A stretch of DNA of 64,000 bases from Syngnathus acus. Taxonomy: Eukaryota; Chordata; Actinopteri; Syngnathiformes; Syngnathidae. The stretch spans positions 246,001 to 310,000 of the forward strand of contig NC_051099.1 in the NCBI RefSeq assembly GCF_901709675.1, given 5' to 3'. Numbering within the stretch: the first letter of the stretch is position 1; each line of letters opens with the position of its first letter. The notes under the pieces were generated by a model that saw only the letters and a program-made list of their open reading frames with translations, was not told the origin of the DNA and ran no database searches. Both the position numbers and the translations under genes were made by a program. Positions 53,711 to 64,000 of the stretch are shown here, piece after piece.

Positions 53711-55426
53711 AAAAAACATTTGATCGATTGGACTTATTCGATATACTCAACGTTAGCCTTGTTAGCTGGCGGCTTCCGACATGTATGTCAGTGTAATATA
53801 AACGACATCGTCATCAATCTCATTCGTTTGCTGTTTTTGCTAAGATTGTTTGCTGGCGGCGATGACGGCGCGCCATCTGGCCCGCGTTGCCATCTCGCTA
53901 ACTCCACTTTCTCATTTCCCCCCCCTTGTCACTTGTTATTAGCGCTCTGCTGTGACTTTAATCCCCTCACGCCTCCCCGGTGGCGCGCAAACGTGCCCCC
54001 CCCGAAAAGCCCAAAATCCCGTCATCGTTTCCTCCACAAAGAAAAGACTTCAGGCGATAGCGTCAGCTCGTCGTCTGATTTTAAAGAAATGTTTTATCCC
54101 TCTGGGCCTGAAGCCGCCACCGAAAGCGAGATGAAGTTGTGACATCTTTTTTTCCAGTCAAATTACTTTCTCATAATAGTTGCGTTTTTTCTTCTATTTT
54201 GGATCATAACATTATATATGATATTGATGTTATTGTAAAATTCGACACATTTTTCTGACAATAGCACTTTATTCTCCTTCAATTGCATTTAAAAGGAAGT
54301 TTGAAAAGAATACTTGGACTTTACCAACTAGTACGCCAAAGTTGTCCCACTTGTGCGGAAGGCATGTTACAAATAAAACCGTTCTATGGAAGAAGTAACC
54401 CAAAGGTTTTTCCGTTCTCCCAGCTGCCTTTCCAAAGTCCAGTAAAATGATGCAAGCTATCGCCACCATTCTTATTTCGCTTTCTTTGTCCACTCCAAGC
54501 AGCGAGTAAGCAATCTATCTCCCCTTCACCATGAATGATGAGCTAGCACGTGGCGTTAGCGTCACGCTAATGCGGCCGTAAATCTACGCGGCGGGAGGAT
54601 GCCGGTGATAAAGAGATGAAGAGTAACGCCGTCACTTTTTAATTCCCGGGGAGGCGAATTAAGATGTTGTTTTGGTGTTGTTTGGTGGCACACACACACA
54701 CACACACACACACGCAGACAAAAATGGAAATAATGAGCCACGGCTGGATTGTCTCGCAGCAAAACAGCATTTGTAGGGGAAAAGTAGCAGACAATGATTT
54801 TGGGGTTGTTTTCGTTCTTTTTAGGGGTGAGTTTTGGGTAGCATGAGTGCTTTATCATTGTTATTGCTTAAGGCAACATTTTTAGTGAGAAACCCTACTG
54901 GGGATGGTTATTTGGAAGAAAAGCTCCCTCCCGCAATGGCTCACTTAAAGCTGCAAAGTATGACAAACGTATCCATTTGTCACGGTGAGTCGTCCAAAAC
55001 ACGAGACGGCGTCCAAGAAGCAATCTTATGTGGTGGCAGCCCATCTGTCTTGTGTATCTTTGTCAAATTGCTGCTCATCTGGCATCATCACCGTTTGTCA
55101 ACGTGTCGGAATTGGCCCAAAATGGCTGCTTGGAATCAAAATGGCTGACTTCTGTCCAATTTCCGGCATGCGTCTTTGAGACTTTCTCGCGCACCTCCTT
55201 ACGATCGACGTGCAACCCATTGGGTGTCGATGGCGAAATTGCTCCAAAATGTTTGTTTCCAGCCAAAATGGCCAACTTCCTTCTCCATTTTGCGCACTTT
55301 TTCATGCATCCTCTTAAACACTTACACGAGAGATGACATCCTGAAATACATGATCAATGTGGTCGTACTTTGGCGTAGTTGAGTTCACAGCTTGCTACTT
55401 TGACGCCAGCCAACCTTGTTTGGCGT
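53711..55426. other. Intergenic DNA downstream of galnt10 copy B
   Basis: (CA)n at 54689-54713 and the AAAATGG-type dispersed repeat at 55130-55305. No gene was recognised. SAP30L, which I recall as the human downstream neighbour of GALNT10, was not seen. Confidence 0.55.
55130..55305 (+). repeat. Second locus of the AAAATGG-type fish repeat
   Basis: CAAAATGGCTGACTTCTGTC, then CAATTTCCGGCATGCGTC and TTTGAGACTTTC at 55136-55187; a second unit starts CCAAAATGGCCAACTTCC at 55263. It shares the word order seen at 28530-28830. Confidence 0.45.
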
Positions 55427-55603
55427 TGGATGGATGGATGGCTGGATGGATGGATGGATGGATGGATGGATGGATGGATGGATGGCTGGATGGATGGATG
55501 GATGGATGGATGGATGGATGGATGGATGGATGGATGGATGGATGGATGGATGGATGGATGGATGGATGGATGGATGGATGGATGGATGGATGGATGGATG
55601 GAT
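55427..55603. repeat. (GGAT)n tetranucleotide array
   Basis: 177 bp, about 44 units with two GGCT variants near the start. Open frames through it (Met-Asp-Gly-Trp or Ile-His-Pro-Ser) are artefacts. Confidence 0.98.
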
Positions 55604-58300
55604 TCGACGACTGCGTTCTAAATGAAACGCCTGCTGTCTGGCACGCAAACACACGGCGAGCTCTTTGAGATGACCCAGTTGTTGAAAGCACCTGCAGGGC
55701 CAGCCAGCCAGCATGTCGGGCCGCTCGTAGGCAGTCCGCCGGGACGCTAACGCTTAAGCGCAGATGCGGAGACGTGTGAAAATGTCGTCCCCGCGCGCGG
55801 CTGCTTTGACTTCTCACCGTGACATTTGGGGGGCATAGTATCTAGCGTGATGTCAGGAAGCCACGCCTGAAAAGACACAAGGACTGCCTGCCATCTTGGC
55901 TTCAAGCAGCAACCGTTTTACGGTCATTAACAGCGTCCAGCAAAGAGAAACATTGCACGAATTTGATGCACATATACTAGACGGATGGCAAATGGGACAC
56001 AAGTTTTTGTCAACACACGTGGACAGTTAGTTTGATGACTGGGCGTAAAATGGAGCTAATATCCTTTTTACACCATGCAAGGATGACTTTCCTGGGATGC
56101 ATTTCTACCTTCCCCTTTTCTTTGGCATCTCTGCGGCTGCTGTTTTGATGGCGATGATCACAGAGGACCACGCAATCACTGTCATTATCTTCAACACGTT
56201 TTTCCTCCTCACACTGCTAACAAGAGCGAGTGATTGGCAGCTAGATAAATCCGCCGCAATAACGAGTGGGAAATCGGTACTTTTTTTCCCCTTCTTCTTC
56301 CCCTCCAACGGAAATAACTCGAGAGTTTATTTTCAACATCTCTTTAAATGAGATCCCGAGGAAGCACCTGGCAAGGGAGGGAGGGAGGGAGGGAGGCTGG
56401 CAGGCTGGGGTTTTGGGCTTGGTTTTGCAGAGATGCTAATTGGGCCTTGTCTTTGCAGCGCCGTCCGTCATCTCGTGTGGGATGATCAAGGTGTGTCAAT
56501 TAGGGCAGATGCGAGGAAAGGCGGCTTAATGACGCCTTTCAAGCCCAAGCGTCGGGCTTCTGACGGCTCAGACCAGCGGGGGATGAGCGTCACACTTGAG
56601 AAAGTTTATCAAAGATATTGTTGCATGCGTTTCTCAGCTGAGATTTGTTACCATTTAGCGCTTGTATTTACTTGTTTGACGCTAATTGAGCATTTCCGCA
56701 CATCCATTGTGCCGCATCTTCCCAAAGAAATGCCACGAATATCCCTTCAAGTTGCCAATGTCACCTGAGGCTGAGACGGACGGATCCAAGGAGATGAATC
56801 AAGCGCACAGCCAACCAACCAATTGTGCGAAAAGGAACGCTGGAGCGAGAGTAGCTCGGGGCGGCTCTCGGCACAACAATGATGAACTGCGGTAACTGTT
56901 TGAACCCCGACTCACAAGAATCTCTTTAGCCGCGCCACTGGCCAACGAACGCCGCCTCCCCTCCCCTCCCCTCCCCTCGCGCTTCTTCTTCCTCTCCCTC
57001 GCACCGATCTCATATCAGCGTGCATATCACGAGATGGTTTTATCATCAAATCTCCACCAGTTGCTTCTTTTATTATCTACCTAACCCTTTCACCGACGTT
57101 TCAATCCCCGCCAGACTTTTTCTTACATTCTTGTAATGATAATCAGCTGTCAGTTTCACTGTGGTCCGGCGTCGCCATGGCGACTTCACCACTCGCCGTG
57201 TGTGTGTGTGGGGGTTTTTTTTTTGGATCCCCGTTATGTATGGTGTGTCAGTTTGATCAAAGCGACAGGATGATTTTGTCCAACTTTTGTGCGCGGAGCC
57301 TCAGCCGTTCACCTCGTTTCATTTGCAGCCGTTGCTGTGCGGACGGACCATCAACAGTTTGAGCGGCCAGCTGAGGTGCCAAAGTGGCAGCCAAAGAAAA
57401 CAAGCCATGAAAGCCTTCCGCACTCATCACACATTTACTTTACAAACTCCATCTTCTCGGCGGCCGAGATGATTTTGCTGCAGTAGGCGGCAGGCAGTCT
57501 TGCTAATCATTTGATCAAGCAAGAGCCTCCGGGCTGCATTTGAACATCACAGTTCTCCATAAACGCATGGGGGGGGACAAGCTTTATTAGATAGCCCAAC
57601 ACGAGGCTTTCTGTTTGTTATCCGGTTATATCAGCACTCACTATATTGTCAGAAACTCCAGAAAGAGTCCTTGTGATTGGATTATAACTGCAGTGTAGCA
57701 TGAGTTAGCATCCAGAGTTAACTGCTTACGTGTAGCATGAGTTAGCATTCAGAGTTAACCGCGAATGTGTTGTTGTTGTTTTTTTGGCTCCGGTGTTGAT
57801 CCACAGGTCCAATTATCCACACGGCTACGCATTCCCTCCCGAGCTGACAAGTTTCCGTTGAGCTTTCTACGGCTAATTTGTCCTTTTCTCATTTTCGGCA
57901 ATCCCGCTGGGTCGCGCTCGGCCGAGCCCGCCCGCCCGCCCGCGCGCGCGCCAGGAACCTCGAGCCGTCCGCGGAGACTAATAGGCGGCACCGGGAGGAT
58001 CCATAAAGTCGATAGCAGATGAAAGCACGTACGAAGGTGTCCTGTCCGGCTAGCGTCAACGGGCTAATGGAACATGACTGCTTTTATTGCACAGGCCTGG
58101 TGCAGACGCTTTCAACCTTCGCCGGCAGGACATTGGCAGCTGTGTGGGATTCAAAGGTTCATCCCCAAAATAAGTCGGATTTGTTTTGATGTGCCTTATG
58201 ATTGACTGACGGCTGCGACCCCGGAAATGACCTTTTTTTTTCCTGTTTTAAAAAAAAGCCTCTCGACAAGGTGCCGGCCGCCAGACGGCCAGCGCGGGAG

Positions 58301-58348
58301 GGCGAGGCGAGGCGAGGCGAGGCGAGGCGAGGCGAGGCGAGGCGAGGC
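58301..58348. repeat. (GGCGA)n pentanucleotide array
   Basis: About ten perfect GGCGA units. Confidence 0.97.
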
Positions 58349-58449
58349 GGCTTCCTAATGAGGCGGAAAGAGCAGCCGAGGTCTCTCCGAGTGACCCTCA
58401 CGGAAGGACGCTTTGGGCCGGGGCCCATCTGGTCGCCATGGGTCAGAGC

Positions 58450-58505
58450 CTCCCTCCCTCCCTCCCTCCCTCCCTCCCTCCCTCCTTCCCTCGCTCCCTC
58501 CCTCA
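58450..58505. repeat. (CCCT)n tetranucleotide array
   Basis: About 13 CCCT units with TTCCCT and GCTCCCT interruptions. Confidence 0.95.
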
Positions 58506-61500
58506 CCTGGGATGAAGCGTCCGTCCACCTGCGTTCGCTCACAAGTAGGCCTTCACTCAAAAGCACTAAGTAGAGATGAGGACTTTTTGCTTCACGCTAT
58601 ATTTGCCAACAAACCATTTGCCGAGGACTCCTCTCCACTGTGAAAACGATCATTAAACGCCTCCATGATGAGCCAGGCCAATGTTAATCAACATTCCCGC
58701 CCGCCCGTTTTGTCTGCCTCGGCGGCGGCCCCAGGCTGCCCACCATTAGCGCCGGTCGGTCACGCTGGTCATTTCCACGCAAAATACTCATTTTCTCCTG
58801 GAGGGTTTTCAGAAGGATGCTTTCAAACTACTTGTGGTCAATTGGGTGTTCTGAATATGCCACGTGAGCGTTTCAACCAATCATTTGCTCAAACTTGGCG
58901 GCGAACCCTGCTGAGCAATCAATTACAAGTGTGGCAGGAAACGTTTCTGTTCGCCAAGCGCTCCCACTTAGCCGTCCGTGACTGACGTCGTCACCGCAAA
59001 ATGGCGTCCATATATCTCCGGCGGGACCTGTCAAAGCGTTTTGAAAAAAACAAACATTTTGTCGTCATCTTCAGCCAGTTGTCGGCAATAACGACACTGA
59101 CGCTGACGTCTTCCTTAAGCGCAGACAATTTTACACACGAGAGATTTACATGTCGACAATTTATCGCGGGTCTCCGAGGTGTTAAGGAATGCAAAGAAAA
59201 GAAAAGAAAAGAAAAGAACGGCTGTCAGACTCGGAGAGGCGGAAGCATGTGTGGGAGAAAAAAAAAAACAAGCCCGAAATAGATATTCTGTCTCCCGTGT
59301 GTTAAGCGCGTGTACGTCGATTCGGTGAAACAGGCGAGGTAATTCCTCCGCCCCAAATTTAGCTCGGCAGAAAAGTCGCTTGATATGCAAATGAGCTGAT
59401 GAATGTTTCATGCCGTCTTGGCGAGGTAGCGAGCGCGTAAGCCCAACACAGCATCAAATATACATCACAACTTCTATTTCTTTTTTTTTTTTTTTACATG
59501 ACTGCGACTTAATGAGGAAGCGCGTCCTAACGAGCACGACCCCTGCAACGAGGTCGTCGTCAGTTGACTTTCATTGCGTTGTACGGACAAGACAGTCGCG
59601 CGTGAATAATTAGCGTAGGACAACACGACGGAGTGTAGCAATATGAAATATTATATGAAGTCCACCTGCAGCCCCCCCCACACACACACACACACACTCC
59701 CCAAACTGCTGCCGGTACTTTTAAGATACTTGGACATTCCGTCCGCGCTCTCGGAATAAATGAGATTTTGATTTGGAAATCAAACTTGTCACTATCGATC
59801 GGGTCGAAGCCGGCTAACCGGAATGTTCCTCCCCCACTCGGCATTGCGAGCATCCCGCCGCCTCATGTTGCGTTCCGTTGGACTAAACGCCATCCATCAT
59901 ACTCAGAAAAGCATATTAGCTTATGTTTTTTCGCCGGCCGGCCGATGAATTATTCAAGGGGCGATCTGGACTGGACGCCAGCGGAGCCGACGGCTTCTTT
60001 TTCCCCCGCCATCGCTCAAAGCGCTCGCTCTAATCCAATTGTGGCTTTTCCGAGAGTTCCATCTGGTGGCATTAAGCGCAAAGACAACTGTACTTGTCCG
60101 CCGTGATTGTTTTCGAAGGGCCTTCAAAGTCGCTCGGCAGTGTCGCGACAAGACAAAGTTTGCATTCAAGCTTTCAGCTCGGCTTTGTGTCATCTTAAGT
60201 CGTGTTGCGTAACGCCGCCGAGCCCTTCTCGCTAACTGGGGTCTATTGCGCTACAGAATAAAAGCTAGGGGGAAAAGAAAAAAACGCAATCCTTTTTCCG
60301 CAACACAAGTCACGTGACCTGTAATCAAACACATGCTCAACGAATAGAAGCCGTAAAATCGAAACGTAATAACTAGTCGATGTGAGGATGAAGTTGTCGA
60401 GGTGAAAGAAAGAAGCGGGAGGGAAGTGAGGCCCGTTTGCAATCGGCCGCCGTGTTTAATCAGCCCGCTGTGAAATGTCATTAAAAAGGGCCGTTATAGG
60501 GTTGACGGCAAACCCATTTCCAGGGAAGGTCCTCTTCTCGTTCCGTGCCGGTCGCTTTCACCCTTTGGGGATTTATGTGATCCAGCTGGCCCCAAATACA
60601 CACACACACACACACACACACTACAAAAATAATATAGAGAAGAGCTCACAGGGTAAATAGTTACCGAGGCAGGAATAAAATAAATTAGGGATCTGCTCGG
60701 AGCTTTTGCAGCCTCACTGCAGCACAGCAGATAGCAAAGCAGCTTGAGATGAACCCGAGGACCAAATAGCTGCCAGCGTGAACCAACGCGGGCGGGGCGA
60801 GATTCTTTTACTGAAGCTCTCTGACTTTTTCTTTGACTTTTTTGTGATGTCACTCCAGAAAGCATCAATGAATGAATGAAGGAATGAATGTCATGTGACC
60901 TGATGTTATGTCTTCGAGTGGTGCTCACTCGAACTTATTTTTGGCAAGAACCACACGGGAGACAGTATGCCCTTTTTAAGCACTTGCAAGTGGAGAGTCA
61001 TTCGTCGCTGTGCGTACAGCGATGATCGAATGAGGTCTGACTTTGGATTCTTGCAAGAGAGTATTTATTGAGAGAAAGCAGGGTGGGGGTGACATTGGAC
61101 ATGTTTGGTGGTCACCTCAGCAACTGGTTAATCAGTGCGGAGGGTCCCAGCTCCTTGTTTCACAAGGTCGTGGAAACAGGAACGAGTGGAGCATTTTAGA
61201 TGACAAACTAAGCAAGAATGTTTCCACACCATTTGGAAAGTTTCAACAACTGAATGGTTACACTTTTCAGAGTCAAGGAAAGGTAAAAGGTTGAAACAAA
61301 GTTAATAAGTCGAGTCTACATTCCAACATAATCATAGGATCAAGATAATCCGTAAACCCTAACATTATGCATGTAACAATTTAGCATATGTAGCAAAAAC
61401 CATCGCAGCGTTATGTCGCATAAGAGTTTTTGTGATGACGGTATAACTGTTGAATGGCAATCGAACAAAGAAAAAAACAATCATATGATTCTGATGACAT

Positions 61501-63334
61501 CCCATTCTGGACAGGAACGTTGCTTCCGGCATCGTCTCGACAAAGGTTTTATGATGACGTCGACACTTTGAGATGAATCCAATTGACTTGCAACGCAGAA
61601 ATGTTGTATGGCAATTATTCAGCGGGAAATGAAAACAAACAACGGCGACAGCAGATGTAAAGCGTTAGGACGACAACGTCACAAATAATGATTGCCCTCC
61701 TGCGTCGGAGACATCCGTGACGTGCTTCCACTTTTGCCCAATTTGCAGGGAGGAATTTACCTCTGAAAAGATTGTCAGGCATCTCTGACAGGAAGGCGTC
61801 TCGACGGGTAGCGCCCATTCATCCAATGATGAGCCGGCCGAGCGTGTGCGTGAAAGATAATTGCCGACCTCGGAGCCAGCCGCAAAGGCTGGGACGGGAA
61901 TAAATGATGACGCAATTCCAAATGAAGGCAGCCAGCAAGGAGGAATGGCGCTTCCTTTCATTAGGGAGGGAGGAAAAAAAGTCAAGTATTCTCCGGGTCA
62001 GGGCCAGCCACCAGAGACCCGCTCACACAGGCAGGCCTGCCTTTTGAAATCCAGACGCAGCGCTCGCAGGTCAAAGGCGAGACCGGACGGGAGGGATCGC
62101 GGGTGATAATGTCGAGAAACGAGGGAGGAGGATCGACAGCCGGGGTCCAGAGAGCGGCTGAGCGGCTGAGCTGCTGAGCTGACTGACAGCTCAGGTATCC
62201 CCTGAGACGGCTCACAATGTGACACTTCCACAACGGCGGCGGCAGCCACCTTTTATGACCAGCGTATTTCTCACTCGTTTTTAGCAACTCCTTCTCGCAA
62301 TTTCCAGACTTGGCCCGTCATCCCCTTCGCGGATGGACGGTCTAGCCGGCCCAATGGACGCAGCGTGATGATCTAGCAAGAGCGACAGACCGGGTCGCGG
62401 TTGGGAAGGACGACCTTGCAAGGAGGGAAATCGATCAGAGGCTGGAAGGAGAAAGTGGACATATTGGTAACGCCGCTGCCGCCGCTGAGCTGAGCTGAGC
62501 TGAGCTCCAGATGTTGCTTACGGCCGCGGATTTATGAGCCCCGTCGCTGGGCTGGCCCCCGCTACACATTTGGCATGCTTGAATGAGGCCTGGCGTTTGT
62601 TTTGATCATTCCCTTCTTCTGTCCGCAGGATCAGGAAGGAGGACATAGGAGTGAGTGTGTTGGAGAAAAATGGCCATTCCACTGTGAAAGGTAAACAAAA
62701 ATACGAAATTGGACTCAAGTTAATTGGCCTCAACCTGTTGTTACATTTCCTCACAAAAAGAATTGAATTCATAGTGGGAGGGAGCCCATTACAAACGGTG
62801 GATATGGATACGAGCAACGTGGGAAACATTTGAGTCGTTGACCACTTCATTGCGTTTTAGTCACTAGCAAATGGAAACGGAAACGAGCACTGGGACCTGT
62901 GCACCGTTGCAACACTCGGAACCAAATGTCCCATTTCCCAGTCCCCTTGAAGGCAGCAATTTGTGTTCTTCATGTACGGTTGACGCCGATCGGCGTTAGT
63001 CATCCAGCTAAGTACGGAAGAACGGAGCACTGAAAGCCAACGACTGGATCGGTGGACATTCATTACTCTCCATTGTCCAAAATGGACACGCAAAGCCTTG
63101 GAAGTGCCTTTCCATTCCATTTCATTTCACCCCATGAGAAACGATGATGGAGGGCTGGCGGACTTGAAAGCAAGGACGAAGCGTGCCCGAGCTCATGTTG
63201 GCTCATTGATCACCGACGACTTGCGCGTTATCACAGAGTGGCCAAAATCAATCGCTCATTTCGCCTTGCGAGCGGACGGACGGCCACAGGCCCCCCCGAT
63301 CCGCCTCGCCCCTCCGCCTCCTCTCTGTTCAACT

Positions 63335-63337
63335 GGA

Positions 63338-63428
<91 letters not shown>

Positions 63429-63462
63429 ATGGATGGCTGGATGGCTGGATGGCTGGCTGGCT
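63335..63462. repeat. (GGCT)n array with GGAT variants
   Basis: About 31 units; the last few alternate GGAT and GGCT. Confidence 0.97.
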
Positions 63463-64000
63463 GCTACGAGCGAGCAAATATCGCAATTCATCTTGATATC
63501 CATCACTTGATGCGTCTTTTTATGGCCGTCATTTGTTGCGCAAGAGGCCTCGCCTCGTGTGCTCCTCTTTACGCTCTAAATATATTGTCACGCCTGTCCA
63601 ACTAATAGCAACACAGATAAATTCTCATAAACAGCAGGCAATATCGCGCAACGATAAAAGCTGATTGATTCCTGATTCGCGTCGCAGTGCTCTCGTTTGA
63701 CCACCAGATGGTAATAAAATACATACTTGGCCTCGGGGGACTCCCAGGTTGCACTTGATGCGTATTTTTCTTCATGGCACTTGGAATGTCAGTGCTCCCA
63801 GGACAGATTAAGGTTTGAATAATATAAGATAGAAAAGGTTTTTTGATTGTTACTGTCATAGAAAAAAAAATGAAAATCGGTATCATAAATAAATGTATAA
63901 ATATTGATGAGTACATTTATGCTTCACAGTTTTAGATGAGGTGCATAAATAAAGTGGCCACACAAAAGTGTTCCAGCCATCTGAGCATTGCTGAAAACAC
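63463..64000. other. Intergenic DNA, nothing recognised
   Basis: AT-rich end of the window, including two AATAAA-containing stretches near 63885 and 63945, without recognised genes or repeats. Confidence 0.6.

Larger units (their letters stand above)
55604..63330. other. Intergenic DNA with scattered simple repeats
   Basis: Includes (GAGG)n-type runs near 56376, (GGCGA)n at 58301-58348, (CCCT)n at 58450-58505, (GAAAA)n at 59191-59217, a T run near 59480, and (CA)n near 59680 and 60597-60621. No convincing exon, RNA gene or named mobile element was recognised. Confidence 0.55.

Noticed and set aside
62618-62660. Exon-like sequence after a pyrimidine tract and CAG (IRKEDIG)
   Set aside because: Too short, no family match and no partner exon nearby.
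53711-64000. Search for SAP30L, the expected downstream neighbour of GALNT10 from human synteny
   Set aside because: No zinc-finger or Sin3-binding motif was recognised on either strand. The neighbour may lie beyond the window.

Overview
This window is vertebrate nuclear DNA, almost certainly from a percomorph-type teleost fish. Genes are split by GT-AG introns, several only 60-75 bp long. GC-rich coding exons sit in a background extremely rich in microsatellites (tetra- and pentanucleotide arrays). Recognisable fish transposon remnants are present (Tc1/mariner and hAT-like miniature elements, a LINE reverse-transcriptase scrap, a SINE-like tail). No operons, CRISPR arrays, tRNAs or rRNAs were found. 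The species cannot be named from sequence alone.

The only genes I can support are two head-to-tail copies of galnt10, polypeptide N-acetylgalactosaminyltransferase 10. This Golgi type II membrane enzyme starts or extends mucin-type O-glycosylation. Copy A (102-6154, + strand) enters from the left edge. Exons 3-12 are present and open; exons 1-2 must lie upstream of the window. Copy B (31949-52166, + strand) is complete, with 12 exons and 610 predicted residues: signal-anchor exon 1, stem exon 2, catalytic domain with DSH and WGGE motifs, and a C-terminal ricin-type lectin domain. Exon lengths and phases match between copies except for the last exon.

Layout: 1-6154 copy A; 6155-31800 intergenic DNA with simple repeats, a cluster of element remnants at 15.2-15.9 kb and a 45-bp minisatellite at 26.15-26.5 kb; 31800-32113 promoter region, 5' UTR and exon 1 of copy B; 32114-42134 its 10-kb first intron, holding an hAT-like miniature element and a 51-55-bp minisatellite; 42135-52166 the remaining exons; 52167-about 53710 probable 3' UTR; 53710-64000 intergenic DNA with further simple repeats.

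The most interesting observations concern the gene pair. (1) Copy B exon 3 carries a +1 insertion offset by a donor site one base earlier, so about 16 residues of a highly conserved motif are read in another frame while the gene stays open. (2) Identity between the copies is patchy: about 98% in exon 4 against 86-91% in exons 5, 7 and 8, and identity crosses into intron 11, which suggests gene conversion. (3) The exon 10 donor of copy B lies inside a 145-bp (GTGA)n array, giving about 35 consecutive perfect GTGAGT donors. (4) The lectin beta repeat of copy A has drifted. I found no unprecedented biological system. All identity counts were made by eye, and transposon family names come from memory of consensus sequences.
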